A stretch of DNA of 64,000 bases from Lepeophtheirus salmonis (taxonomy: Eukaryota; Arthropoda; Copepoda; Siphonostomatoida; Caligidae): positions 36,333,705-36,397,704 of the forward strand of contig NC_052131.2 of assembly GCF_016086655.4 (NCBI RefSeq), in the 5' to 3' direction. The notes under the pieces were generated by a model. The model had not been told where the DNA came from. It did not search any database and saw only the letters and a list, made by a program, of their open reading frames with translations. Position 1 is the first letter of the stretch, and the number at the start of each line of letters is the position of its first letter. The position numbers and the translations under genes are program-made. This document shows, piece after piece, positions 11,809-22,712 of this stretch.

Positions 11809-12724
11809 TATTTGAAAGGGTGTGCGTATAAGTGCACAAATTGAATAAAGCAAATTACTTTTAGTTTTAGTAGTAAATAAAGTAGCAGTCACTCCTCCTA
11901 GACACGAAAAGCTCGTATGATATTTGAACATATATGTACATGCAAATTTATAGACAAATGCACTTCTTTTTTTTTTGCTTAAATAATGATGTTCTTTTTA
12001 ACAAGGATTTGAAACAAAAGGAGTTTCTCCTCTCCATAGGCTTTACATCTGGGACTCTTAAAAGTTCATTGAAAAAGGTGGATTGTTGATTATGACTAGA
12101 CCCCACACAGAGTGAAGACCTTAGCCTGATTATTTACGAGTTCAACCACCATAAGTTCTTTCCTTAGGGAATGATAGTAATCTGTGTATGTACGAAAGGA
12201 CTTTACATAAATATGTTTTTGCAATGATGTAATTAAATTAATAACGCTATATTCTTAAGAAACTTGCTAAATGATTTGTTATGTACAGCAATTATTATTA
12301 TATTTATAAAAATGTACATATATTTGAGTGTATTGTAGAGGATTTCAAGGGCAACTTGATTCCCTTTACCACATCTCGTTCCTATAACTCCTTGACAACT
12401 TTCTCTGATTGTTGAGTCATCAATTATTATTGCTAATCATATTTTACTCAAATCAAGTTGTTACCTCCATTTCATCTCACAATCTCTACTTTTCTAAAAA
12501 GAAAAATGGCCCAAAATTACTTGGTAGTTAGTTCATTCTTGCAAACTATGGTGCTAGTATTCAATAATTTGTAGGAATTTTTCACTGTTCTTAGCAAAAG
12601 ATGAGCAATAGATAATCATATAAAATTTTTGAAACGTGCAGTAATATTTTTTGTAGTACCATTAGCTGTGTAGTTAAATGTATATCACCCGGTCCAATGC
12701 TCCAAAATTGTTGGTTGTCAAGAC
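11809..12724. other. AT-rich intergenic stretch
   Basis: Nothing recognised: no open frame with support, no repeat match inside the window. Confidence 0.45.
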
Positions 12725-13035
12725 TCTTCAACTATTTGGTATTGTCATTCACATTATATACATTTTTTTTCGAAACAACATCAATATTTCTTAGAGAAAA
12801 TAAAGCAATCTTGAAAAAATTATAAAAAGTATAAAGCTGTTTCTTGAATTTGATTTAGGATAATCGATAAATAAGTTACTTTTATGAAAAAAGGGAATTC
12901 TCCAAATTTGAGGTCCTTGAGTCACCTCTAAACATGGTTAAATTTTTCTCAAACATTGTATTTTATATCAAAATGAACAGATTTTAACCCAGGGAACCGA
13001 ACATTTAAAAATAAATTATTTTAGAAACACCTTAA
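12725..13035 (+). repeat. Repeat Q copy 1
   Basis: About 310 bp that aligns in the same orientation with 42925-43235. Landmarks: gcaatcttgaaaaaattat, then aaaaagggaattctccaa, gtcacctctaaacat and ttttatatcaaaatgaac. Non-coding; class unknown. Confidence 0.55.
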
Positions 13036-13240
13036 AAATCATGATTCTAAAGCTGGTGTGGATTCCTTATGGTCTGGATGGAAAAACAATTATTATTATT
13101 AGTACTTGTGTTAGATTCAAGTAATATTCAAAGTCGGGGGGGAAACAACTTAAGTTTATTAAAGCTTACAATTTTCTGATAATTTTATTGAAATTTCGGC
13201 TTTGCTTTAGCCACTTAATAACACTCAAAACATTCTTTGA

Positions 13241-13734
13241 ACTAATGGCAATAATCTAGAGGGAGAAAAAGGCAATGGACCATGCAAAATTTTACGGATG
13301 ACTAAGGATATAAGCCCATACTGGGGAAATAATGAAGCAATTATTTGGAAATTGGCAGATCAAGTTTTAGAAAGAATGGAATGGCGGGAACCACTTTTAA
13401 AGAATAGCAGAGTGGTATATATATATCCGATACATCTATCAAAATAAAGATATCGTTCTTGGGAGAGGTTTTTACTAAAAATGAAAAAAAAGGGGTTGCT
13501 TTAGTTCCTCGGTCGGGCAGACAATCAGAGTATTCATAATTTTGGATGAAGTGCAGAGTTGTTACCAACTTACCAACCTTGGGTAGTAGATATGGTACAA
13601 GATCGGAAGAGAGAACATGTCCCTTTTGCAAATTATGTTGTTATAAAATAACAATTGGAAATGTAGTCGTACTGAGGTACAAAAAAAACCACTCAAATCG
13701 ATTAATGTCGCAAGTCCTTCACAACATATTTTAA
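13241..13734 (+). pseudogene. Coding-like remnant, possibly retroelement C-terminus
   Basis: From 13241 to 13444 a plus-strand frame of 68 codons is open and strongly biased to purine-first codons. It reads EGEKGNGPCKILRMTKD, then YWGNNEAIIWKLADQVLE and RMEWREPLLKNSRVVYIY, and stops at 13445. In another frame, 13546-13734 gives MKCRVVTNLPTLGSRYGTRS and EERTCPFCKLCC. A late CxxC after a KxRxxxxNLPT-like stretch recalls the end of some non-LTR retrotransposon polymerases, but this is a weak resemblance. It could equally be a decayed host exon. Frames are shifted between the two blocks, so I call it a remnant. Confidence 0.3.
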
Positions 13735-13841
13735 TAAATAAAGTTTGCTTTTGCCAAAGGGAATACTTACGTATTTGAATACTTTAACACCTACGAACAT
13801 CTTGAAAAGTCATTGTTTAAAAGATTGTTGATCATAATATG

Positions 13842-14363
13842 TAGGTAAAGTAATTTCGTATTTTTTGCTTTATTTAATGCTTTATAAGAAGTGATACAAT
13901 CATCCGATTTAATCAAAGTATGTCCTATTTGATAACTTGTAGGAAAGGAGAATCAAACTTCATGATGCCCTTTTCATAGAAGCTCTTGCCCCTATCGGCA
14001 AGAAATTGAACGTCCAATTTTCACAGCCTCTATTAATGATGTTGTCTCCTATTCAACAAGGATATACGCTTTTGTTTTTTCGTCAGCTTTAAACGGTCGA
14101 GTTGCTCACAGTAGAGGGCAGAATTAAGCGTGGAAATAAAGTGCTCGAACCATTGTTGTGCAACACGAACCGAAAGAGTATTGTCCCCGTATATCAGTTA
14201 GTAACAATGTATAGTATGGCGAGATCTCCATACTCGACGCACGATAATTCATGACTGAATCGACCAAGCGTAATAATTTAGGGAAAGCATTTGTAGTATA
14301 TACTCACATCTTTGATAAAAAATAGGGTGTAAATACGATATTACTTTTTTGTCAACCCAAAAT
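13842..14363 (-). mobile_element. Family C copy 3 (mariner, internally deleted)
   Basis: Ends taggtaaagtaatttcgta (left) and tattacttttttgtcaaccc (right, mariner TIR). The transposase is on the minus strand. Near 14190-14110 it reads NTLSVRVAQQWFEHF, the N-terminal DNA-binding region, joined directly to a later segment, CEQLDRLKL, so the core between them is gone. The 13860-14030 part corresponds to the C-terminal EFF..RDKxFYExGIMKL region. 522 bp against about 1.3 kb for a complete mariner. Confidence 0.78.
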
Positions 14364-15190
14364 ATTATATATTGTTGTACAGGTACATGCAAAATAAAAA
14401 AGTTATACTCAAAGTAGGATTAAAAAAAGTATTTCCGAGCGTTTTTTGGATGGATTAAAGTAAATAATGCAATCAAAAATTAAGTAGGTTTATATGAATG
14501 GATATTACATATAATACTTATGAAGGCATTTATACAGAAATACAAGGAAGGTCGTTAAGATTATTCAAGTTACAAATGTAATACAGATGTGATTACTGAT
14601 TACATATGTATATTAAATGATATGTTAGATATTTTTGGATTCACATTGATACAATTACTCCTGCTAGAAGACTCTTTGATTGATGATCATTTTGAATAAT
14701 AGGTATATTTGAATAAGGCTCATTATTACTCATAGGACAGATTTATAAGGCATATGATGGAACTTTCTCATCTTCAACTCAAATATTACTCAAGCACTGT
14801 CTATTTTCTATTAGATAAAAGGATTAAAGAAAAGCACCACCCTCCAAATCTCTTACTAATAATTATCCCTTGGAGGAGGGTGGAAGAAGCCTGATTTATG
14901 AGAGAGGATCTGAGCCTTTTTTTATAATGCCCAAAATAGGAGCTAAGAGCAGTAAACATTAAGAAATCATTCCTCAAACAATGTTAATGATGGTGCACGA
15001 ATGAAGTGAGGCCTTCAAATACGATTCGTGCCATGTAACTTTTTATAATAGTGTGCAAAGTCGTGACTCTTCAAAAAGACAACAGTGATTTTGGAGTGAG
15101 TTATTTCCATGGATTCAATGAATTAGATAGAGGGAGATTAAATTAGCATACTCTTATCTCAAATAACAATTCCGCTTGTATATACGCATA
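14364..15190. other. AT-rich intergenic stretch
   Basis: No gene seen. An inverted repeat (caccctcc at 14838 and ggagggtg at 14875) could form a hairpin with a loop of about 30 nt. Confidence 0.4.
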
Positions 15191-15376
15191 ATGAATGCAA
15201 AATCATGTCGTAAAGGAGATAAGCAGGAAAGTAGTAGTTTTCAAGGACATATGATCATCAAAGACTTGCGACAACACCATAAAGAGGTGAGTAGTGAAAC
15301 TCTAAGGCAGGAGTTCTTATCGAGAGATGGGCCGTGGACGGATTTCGTGCGGATCGCATTATCTTATAAATTATAA
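15191..15376 (+). CDS. Small open frame of unknown function
   Basis: ATG at 15191 opens a 61-codon frame ending in TAA at 15374-15376. The product is charged and not AT-biased like the surrounding frames: MNAKSCRKGDKQESSSFQGH, then MIIKDLRQHHKEVSSETLRQ, ending FVRIALSYKL. No signal peptide, membrane segment or domain is recognised. A good splice-donor sequence (AAAGAG|gtgagt) lies inside at 15286/15287, so the frame may instead be a first exon that stops there. A perfect 14-bp hairpin overlaps the stop codon. No homologue known to me; it may be a chance frame. Confidence 0.22.
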   Translation: MNAKSCRKGDKQESSSFQGHMIIKDLRQHHKEVSSETLRQEFLSRDGPWTDFVRIALSYKL

Positions 15377-15406
15377 ACATAAATCATTTATGAATGATTT
15401 ATGTTT
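15375..15406. repeat. Perfect 14-bp hairpin
   Basis: aaacataaatcatt, a 4-nt loop (tatg), then aatgatttatgttt. Both arms match exactly. It overlaps the stop codon of the small open frame just upstream. It may be a structural end signal or just an AT-rich palindrome. Confidence 0.6.
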
Positions 15407-16547
15407 GACCAAATAGAATGTAGGCACTACTCAGTCAATATAGTTTGTGCATGCATCATTTGTTTTTGAATGCAGAAAACATGGCGACAGATCACTAAAA
15501 AAATGGGGAAGTTGATTGTGTAGATAGGAATTGGAAATTAAAAAATCTAAAAATTATGATTGCTTCATCTTTTTCTCCTGTCTGAAATGCCACTAAATAA
15601 ACATTCGACTAGGGAAGTTATTGACCTGCCGGACCCAAGAAGGGGGGGAAGATAAGAAAATGACCTTAACTCAATAGCTAAAACTTTTTGAGTCAGTCAA
15701 CTCTCTTTCCCCAAAGATCAATCCTCGTTACGACCCTACACCGCATCATCATGGGCAGTTCCTCAAAAATCCTGGCTCTAAGAAATTATAAGAGAAAATG
15801 AATTCGGTAAATGGATATAAAAAACATATTAATTTATTCACAATCTTTGTTAGAGCGATTGATGCACAGTGATGTGATGGTATTTGATTCCATTCCAGAA
15901 TAGCCCTAATGATATGATCATTATGAACACATAAAGGAATCATTTCAAATTCCTTTGAACTATTTGGAGGAAGATATATATATATACGTTGGTATACAAT
16001 CAATTATTATCATATAATATATTATATTCATATTTACAGGATTATCATAATAATCGTTACGATATGTCGGCTTAATTAACCCTAGTGAGAAGATTGTATT
16101 TTCTTTCTACATCTAAAATATATATAAGGCATATGTATATATAAAGGAATCCTCTTCTAATGAAATTTATTCAAAAAAAAAACAAAAAAAAACTAATAAT
16201 ATTTTATGTATCTACTTGTGTCGTTCGTTACCCCGTTACTATTGTGGTCCCGGGATACTTTAGTATTTTCAAACAATGCTATACAAAAAACAAACAACAT
16301 TGGAACTAATACTTACCGAGCCATTACGGCATAAACATATTGGACAGCTGATGACGTATCTCACAAATTTATGATGTTTTCCCCCACCCCCAACCCAAAC
16401 GAAAAAAATGTTCGGAATAAAAATAAATTCAAAAAAAAGTATCCAATAGCCTCCTTTCCCCTACTTTATAAAAAAAATTCCGGACACCCCTATGATGTAA
16501 TTTAAATAATTACATTTCACACCTGCAACATAATTGAATGTATCATA
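15407..16547. other. AT-rich intergenic stretch
   Basis: No recognised gene or repeat. Open frame 15749-16003 (minus) has no motif. Confidence 0.45.
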
Positions 16548-17180
16548 TGTTTTTGACTCTGATTGCAACAAAAGTTACGGATGGATTTTGATTACACTTG
16601 ATATGAAGATTATGCAGAGTTGATCTTATCAAGTGGTAGGTACGGATTTTATTATTCTCACTTATTCAAGAGTGAAATTGAAACGAGAGGTTTTGTGAGA
16701 AACATTTTTTTACAAAGTCTTCTAAAAATAGAACTCGGTACAAATTTTATTCTATATGTGAGCCCTCAGCTCTAATAATTGCCTCAGTACGAGGCCAGAA
16801 TCCCTTGCAGGCCTTGACTATGTAGTCAGACTCGAGGTTAGTCCATTCAATCTTGATGGAAGCCTCTAAAGATTGTACAATCCTGTGAGGAGTAGCACAG
16901 ACCCTCTCGACTAGACAGGCCTAGATAGATTAGTCCACACGTCTAGAGTGGCCGGCAGCCACATGTTGAGATCCCAAAAGTCCAGAAAGCTTTTTTTACG
17001 CAGTTGTACTTTCTTATCTAGAAGTTCGATGTAAGTATCTGCATATATCTTTTTCTTTTTCTCCACAATAATAGGATGGTAGATAAATAATCGACCTTAG
17101 TTTTAAAACAAGTTGAGATAAATAAATTAATTTGATTTTGGATAGAGGTTTTGCACTCTACTGAGTCCCCATTCTAGTTT
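16548..17180 (+). repeat. Repeat S copy 1, split by family B insertion
   Basis: The 5' part (16548-16612: tttttgactctgattgcaac, then ttacggatggattttgatta) and the 3' tail (17128-17180: ttgattttggatagaggt, then tttgcactctactgagtc) belong to one dispersed repeat that also occurs at 25880-26150 and 54965-55025. Between them lies B1. Similar sequence with a GAGGTTTGC..TCTACTGAGTGC tail is, to my memory, widespread in invertebrate genomes; I cannot name its class with certainty. Confidence 0.5.
16613..17055 (-). mobile_element. Family B copy 1 (nested in repeat S)
   Basis: The left terminus agttgatcttatcaagtggt is the family B end. The minus-strand transposase C-terminus lies at 16760-16960 and matches the 3' part of B2 and B3: FRPRTEAIIRAEGSHI, and upstream SIKIEWTNLESDYIVKA in plain alignment. 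Next comes the segment opposite tccagaaagc and tagaagttcgatgtaag, which corresponds to B2 at about 19400-19540. The outer terminus on the right is missing or unrecognisable. Dead copy. Confidence 0.7.
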
Positions 17181-17955
17181 GCATTGTATTTTTAGTCAAA
17201 AAGTATTAAAATAGCTATACTCATTTTTACCAGGATAAGTTACTGGTACCATGACAACCAATTATGTACATACTATTAACGGAACCATGATTTAAGGATG
17301 TTAAATATATGTGGATGTGTCTTGGCCCTTGGGTGTGTGAGATATCATTAATTGTTCAATCCAACTACTACTGGGTAATGAACTCTACATACAATACATT
17401 CAGCGTATAAAAATTACCATCTTTTTACCACCTTCAAGGCAAACATGAAGGAGAACGTAAAGAAAAAATATGAACACCATTTGAAAGTATTTCTCTTTGT
17501 TGGGAATACTATTTATCAACAACGAATTACGAATTGCTCCATAAACAATGAACTAGTAAAAATGTGTTGTAATTGATATAAGTATGTGTACTCCTTGGTT
17601 AAAGTCAGCAAATAAACGATTGTATTCGTCTATGTAGGTATAATCCTACAGGGTTTTTTTATCCTTCAAGAAAGGGGGGTGTGTTATTCTTTTACTATTT
17701 GATATCTGGTTATATTTCTAATAAATAAGCATTATTTATTAGAGTTTAAATGGCGTCATTTCCCTTTTCAAGTAATTACTAGTTTTGAGACTCGGTACAA
17801 AATCTGATTTTTTATTCTTATCAACAACCGCATTCATTCGGTATATATATAAATATATAGCAAAGAGTCTAGATATGCATTGAGTAACACGTCATAATTC
17901 ACCCATCTCAATTATACATGACATCACTAATAATTCTTCTATAAACTTAGATTAG
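17181..17955. other. AT-rich intergenic stretch
   Basis: No gene or recognised repeat. Confidence 0.45.
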
Positions 17956-18273
17956 ACCAAGGTTAATAGAAATACAAGGTTTGACTATCATGTAAGCGGG
18001 CTTGCTAGAATTTTCAATCTGATGTATTGTACCAACTGCTGGGCAAGACAGGCAGATTTTGACAAAACACGCAACCAATCATAGTCTATGACGTCACTAT
18101 TGCTAGAATTTTCAATTTAATGTATCGTGCCGACTGCTGGGAAAGAAAAATAGATTTTGACAAAACATGCAACCCCTCATACACTATGACGTCTATATTA
18201 AAAAGGGTGGTGGAAGTCAAACATCAGTCATACACGCGTTATAGTATAACTTTGTATTTCTATTAACCTTGGT
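17956..18273. mobile_element. MITE G copy 1 with internal tandem duplication
   Basis: Terminal inverted repeats of 25 bp (accaaggttaatagaaat.. at 17956-17980; its inverse at 18249-18273, one mismatch). The interior holds two tandem copies of a 98-bp unit (18004-18101 and 18102-18199), each ending in CTATGACGTC. The shorter copy G2 at 34595-34797 has one unit. No coding capacity, so mobilisation would need a transposase from elsewhere. Confidence 0.8.
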
Positions 18274-18302
18274 AAAAAGATAAAATTTTAAAATGAGACC
18301 AA

Positions 18303-18542
18303 TCAAACCCATTTTTTCTGTGAGACAAATCTAAATCGAATATATAGCCAATCCAGACCAACTTCCAAAAATGAGTAGAGTGAGCCATTGTGAGGTAATA
18401 ACTCATAGTAACATGACCAAGGGGTGTTGTCGGAATGTAAGTGCAATATATTTTTACCCATATCTAATTCCAGTAAAGGTTTATGGAGTGTCAGTACAAA
18501 TGACAAATCATCTTGTTTTGTTCTAACATGTTCTGTTTTCAT
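18303..18542 (-). CDS. Open frame of 79 codons, unknown
   Basis: ATG at 18542 on the minus strand, stop at 18303. The product begins MKTEHVRTKQDDLSFVLTLH and contains LHSDNTPWSCYYELLPHNG and a W/Y/F-rich end. Codon composition is less AT-biased than chance frames here. No domain recognised, no supporting neighbour; G1 ends 30 bp away. Could be a decayed exon or chance. Confidence 0.2.
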   Translation of the reverse strand: MKTEHVRTKQDDLSFVLTLHKPLLELDMGKNILHLHSDNTPWSCYYELLPHNGSLYSFLEVGLDWLYIRFRFVSQKKWV

Positions 18543-19060
18543 ATCTTGTGAAGGGTCTTATTAATTCATGAAATCATATTTTTTGTTAGATAAAGAGTTA
18601 AAAATCGAATCAAGATAAATACACTAAAAAAGACCCAAAGTATATTTTCTAAAAACAAGGACTTTTTTGCTATTGTTATGTGAAATATGAATGAGTTTCT
18701 ACAAATAAAACTTCTCATAACTTGATTTGTAAATTTAAACAAAACAACAACGTGGTTTTAACATTTTTCGATGACGTAACACTAGAAAGAATAACACAAT
18801 AAGAATTGGTGTTTCTTGGATCAATTGGAGCAATACTACATAAGTTTGAAAAATGTGCCACTTAGCCAGGAAGTAGAATCAGGGGTTTAAGAACCGGGTG
18901 TTCCCCTCTACAAAATGCTGTAAATTATATCATGTAGACATTCAATGTATACCTACTATATAGTGTGGTATAGATTTTAAGATATGATTATGAGTCCAAG
19001 AAGAGTTTTTTGAAGAATATATTACCTTAGATTCTATAGAGAAATATAAATATGTTTATA
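18543..19060. other. AT-rich intergenic stretch
   Basis: Nothing recognised. Confidence 0.4.
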
Positions 19061-19856
19061 TACAGGGTTGGTCTTATTCAATCCGGAATTACCTTGGTAC
19101 AAAAACACGGAGGGGACTACAAGACATCTAACTTCTGAACAGAGCAAGCTGAGACGTTTGGAAAGAGCCATAAAAACTCTAAATTTTCTCAGGGCTAACA
19201 AAAATTTGAGCAAAGTTTTGCTCTTCTATAATGAAAATATTTTCACCATTGATTCCAATTTGTATGAGAAGAAGAGCCGGTACATCACAACCGAACATCC
19301 AAACAATGTATCAGGTTCAGTAAGACATCTCTTCAGAAAAAAAAATCCAACCGGTTCCATAATTGTAAGCATTCTGGAGAGGAAGGAGCGGTTCAGTGTA
19401 GATGCTTACATCGAACTTCTGGATACGCTGCCTCGGTCCAGAAAAAATTCGGGTACAACTTTGTGTTTACTCTTGACAAAGCTTGTTACATTGTGCCGCT
19501 AAGACCCAGGTCTTGTTGATCGACAACTTTCTGGACTTTTGGTACCTCAACATGGGGTTTCCTCCTCTCCAGACGCAAACCCTTTGGACTACTCTATCTA
19601 TATGTATCTGTAAGAGAGGGTGTGTTCCACTCATCATCGGAGTATGCAGTCACTAGAGGCTACAATCTGCAAGGGATTTAGGCCTCGTATAGAGCACTGT
19701 TAGAGTTGAGGTCTCACATATTGAATAAAGGTTGTACCAAATACTATTTTCAAATGATTTTGTTATATAAGTGTCCTCACAAAATCTTTTGTTTAAATAC
19801 TACTCTTGAAAAGTTGAAAAAAAAAATGTATACCACTAGATAAGATCAACCCTGTA
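19061..19856 (+). mobile_element. Family B copy 2 (full ends, inactive transposase)
   Basis: Both terminal repeats are present: tacagggttggtcttattc at the left and agataagatcaaccctgta at the right, total 796 bp. A 144-codon open frame (19068-19502) contains the transposase middle: RLERAIKTLNF, then LLFYNENIFTIDSNLYEKKS, RYITTEHPNNVSGSVRHLF, and VDAYIELLDTL. The first catalytic block is normally DEKIFTID; here the Asp is Asn (YNEN). Beyond 19502 in shifted frames come the second block remnant (HCAAKTQVLLIDNFLDFW) and SPDANPLDYS at about 19570. The HTH-bearing N-terminus has been lost by deletion near the left end. Catalytically dead. Confidence 0.82.
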
Positions 19857-20510
19857 TTTTACACGAACATTTATGTTTTATACACTCCTATTCAAATTGT
19901 ATTTAGGTGGGTACAATCCTCCATGTTATTTCCGTGATTGCATATCTATTTTCTCGGATTTATCTTATTCTAAAAGTTTGTGACATTTTTATGTAAGTAG
20001 GTATTATCTTTCTTTTATTCTTTTTTTTAACAACAAATAGGTAATTATCTTTGATAAAAGTAGTATTAAGTTGAAGATTGTATACTTTATAAAACCTAAT
20101 AAATATTTAGTAAGGTACATTATCAGTTCCACTCCTTCACATACATAGACGTAGGAGGTGGGTACACAGAGATCAGGATTGCCCCCTCCAATTGAAAAAA
20201 TAAACAAAACTAGCAGCATTCGGCTAAGTATTTTTCTTCAAAAGTCATCAAAAATTTCACAGAAAACCTTCTACCAAATGTTCAGGCAAAACAACTTTAA
20301 AAAAATGTATTCTCCCTACATCTATGGCTACATTATGAATTATAGTTTTATTAAACAATTATCCCTACACCCACCTTTGGTCATATGAATATACAAGACA
20401 CATTATTACACAAATTGAATACTTGCTTACCATTATATTTTATAGCTGTGAGTTAATAATTTAATATAGTAGATGGACAAAAGAATATTCCATTTAGTAG
20501 ACTTTAAAGC
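19857..20510. other. AT-rich intergenic stretch
   Basis: No gene or recognised repeat. Overlapping open frames 20004-20219 (minus) and 20158-20388 (plus) have no motif. Confidence 0.4.
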
Positions 20511-20610
20511 AATGATTCTCAACCTTCTCATTACCCAATAACAATTTTTTTTAAATCCAGGTAAGGTCACGTCCCCTATTATTATTTAAATAGATAACAT
20601 ATGTCAACGT
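20511..20610 (+). mobile_element. hAT-like terminal fragment
   Basis: caatgattctcaaccttctc followed by attacccaataac resembles a hAT end, as at 10049. No matching opposite end was found, so this is a truncated or solo end. Confidence 0.35.
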
Positions 20611-21096
20611 AGAATTTTCATCGAAAATAATTTTGATGTTCCTCAGAGCATTTTTAATGCTGTCAAATTTATTACTTCTAGTGCGTACAGTTTTTAAGAT
20701 GTAGCTAATTGTGTTTTTAATAAGTTTGCTTATTTATTATTCATAATCGACAAGTCCCAAAAGTTGTATACATGTTCTCATGTTCTTCTGTGAAAATATA
20801 GTATAATATTTAAAAAAAAGTAAAAATGTAGTTACATTTCAAGTGCCCCATTTCTGAACAATTTAAATGCAGATAGTTACCACTATTTGACATCTGACTG
20901 ACTCTTCTTTATTGACTCGTCAGAGCCAACTTTTACAGTTGTTTGTCTGCATTCCTTTTGTTCATTCTGTCGATTTACCATTTATAAATAATTTTCAAGC
21001 AATTAATTATGACAGTTATTAGAAAAAAGTGGAGCCCAGGCTTCATATGAATGATACAAAAAAATATATTAAAAAGGAGATGAAGGATATTTTAAA
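20611..21096. other. AT-rich intergenic stretch
   Basis: Nothing recognised. Confidence 0.4.
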
Positions 21097-22204
21097 TTAT
21101 ATTATTTCAAAAATCCCACCCTCTGCCACAATATAGAGTTCCAGGCGGGTTTGAAACTTACCCCCAGCATTCCTGAGGGTGGCTGCCGGAATGTTGGCCT
21201 CCATGACCTCCACGCTGCTGTGGTAGTGGTCGCTGACCTCTCTCGCTACTGCGCACCACACGTAGTAGTCAAATGGTTTCAGGTGAGAGGAGTTGGGTGG
21301 CAACATCTCCTTGGACCAAAGTCCATTCGCCCCTAATTTGTTTTCAAATACTTTTGGGTGACCTTGTGGCACAATGCTCTGTCCTGTGTCCCTAACCAAT
21401 TTTCAATGCAGTAGGTGGCGTTGAGAGCGGTAAACGCCTTCTTGGCCATGATAATTTTATATTCATTGACCTTCAAGGACTATTTTACCCATACGAGTAG
21501 AAACGCCGTACATCCAAACCAATGATACCCAGCATCATGACATTGTCTGAGTGTTTCGAACCCTCAGTGAATTGGACCTCGGGAGGGCATATTTGGGGAT
21601 CTTGGCGATGTAACGAAGGATGTGGGAGTTTCTGATTGAGTCGACTGTGAATTTTTTTTTTTATCTTAAAAAGGAGGTTCTTCCTATTGTTTTTCTTCAA
21701 TTGATTAAGGAGGATCTTCGATCGTTCCAGCCTCTTTTGTCTGTGTAAATCCATCAAACCCTGAACTTTTGTTACATCCCTATACTTAAGGCACAAGCCC
21801 CCCTTAACAATGCACCGTACAGCCGTTTTGTTAACCCTGAGGTCCTTAGCCATTTGGCAAATGTTGTCACAAAGGCTCGAGGCTATATTTGCCTTCACAC
21901 TACTTATGAGGTTTTTTTGTGTGGGCCAATGTTTGTCTTCCCGACCTGTAACTATCAACAAAGGATTCAGTTTTGTTTTAGAGCTTCTTGGCGTTGTATA
22001 CAATGGTCCTACTGATCCCGAAGTTACGTGCAATCACGAAGGGATTGTCACCGGCTGTCATGCATTGCTACGATTTTTTTCAATTTTTGTATTTTGGATC
22101 TCCTAAAAGACCTACAGCTGATTTTATTTCTTCATTAATCACCCAAAAGGAAACCGTTTTTTTGTTATTAGACATGTTCTTTACAGAAGAAAATATTCAT
22201 GGTT
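21097..22204 (-). pseudogene. Family E Tc1/mariner-like transposase pseudogene
   Basis: The longest transposase in the window, single copy, on the minus strand. It starts at an ATG near 22175 (MSNNKKTVSFWVINEEIK). A helix-turn-helix segment follows (NPFVIARNFGISRTIVYNAKK, with stops), then a second one, MAKDLRVNKTAVRCIVKGGL. Downstream is QKRLERSKILLNQLKKNN. The first catalytic block is disrupted at about 21650. The order then continues VMMLGIIG, the second block LGTQDRALCHK with Asp kept (about 21390), SKEMLPPNSSHLKPFDYYVW with the C-terminal Asp kept (about 21260), and the tail FQTRLELYIVAEGGIFE. NPxDY points to a DDxD enzyme. At least three frameshifts and several stops. No clear terminal repeats were found outside. 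Confidence 0.85.
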
Positions 22205-22712
22205 GAAGTAAATAAATTCTTTGAAACCTCGATAATATATTACTGAATTTTCTAATAACTCAGAAACTAATAATATACCATCCTTAACCCATAAAAATGA
22301 ATACAGGAATTATATAATAAATGAAAAATCTACATAGAAGATTGAAAAAAAAAAAAACCGAATGATACACACAAGATTTTACAAAGAAGTTTAAGTATCT
22401 GGGGTGGATAATCACTTCAAAGAAGTAACAGAGGGTTAATCATAGTCTTAAAAGGCAGAAGGTGATTGTTCCCTCAATTTAGGAAAACACAGCAATATTA
22501 AAAACAATTGATTTGTAATATTTAAATGAATGAATGCATATTTGGATGTTTCAAAAAAGTAATTTTAGATTGAAGAAATTGCAACGTAGTTATATTATTG
22601 ACGTATTGCATGTGTTTTGCTCGGAGCATAGAGCACTGTAAATAGTGCTCTCTGATGTAATACGTGAGTCCTAAAGTTCTAAGCGTTTTGCTTTATTTTA
22701 CAATAAAATTAA
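22205..22712. other. Intergenic stretch with a repeated hairpin motif
   Basis: No gene. At 22630-22651 agagcact..agtgctct is an 8-bp inverted repeat with a 6-nt loop, followed by ctgatgta. A version of the same motif recurs at 23808-23832. Confidence 0.4.

Noticed and set aside
17956..18273. CRISPR-like direct repeats
   Set aside because: Only two 98-bp units inside a MITE with terminal inverted repeats, in eukaryotic DNA.
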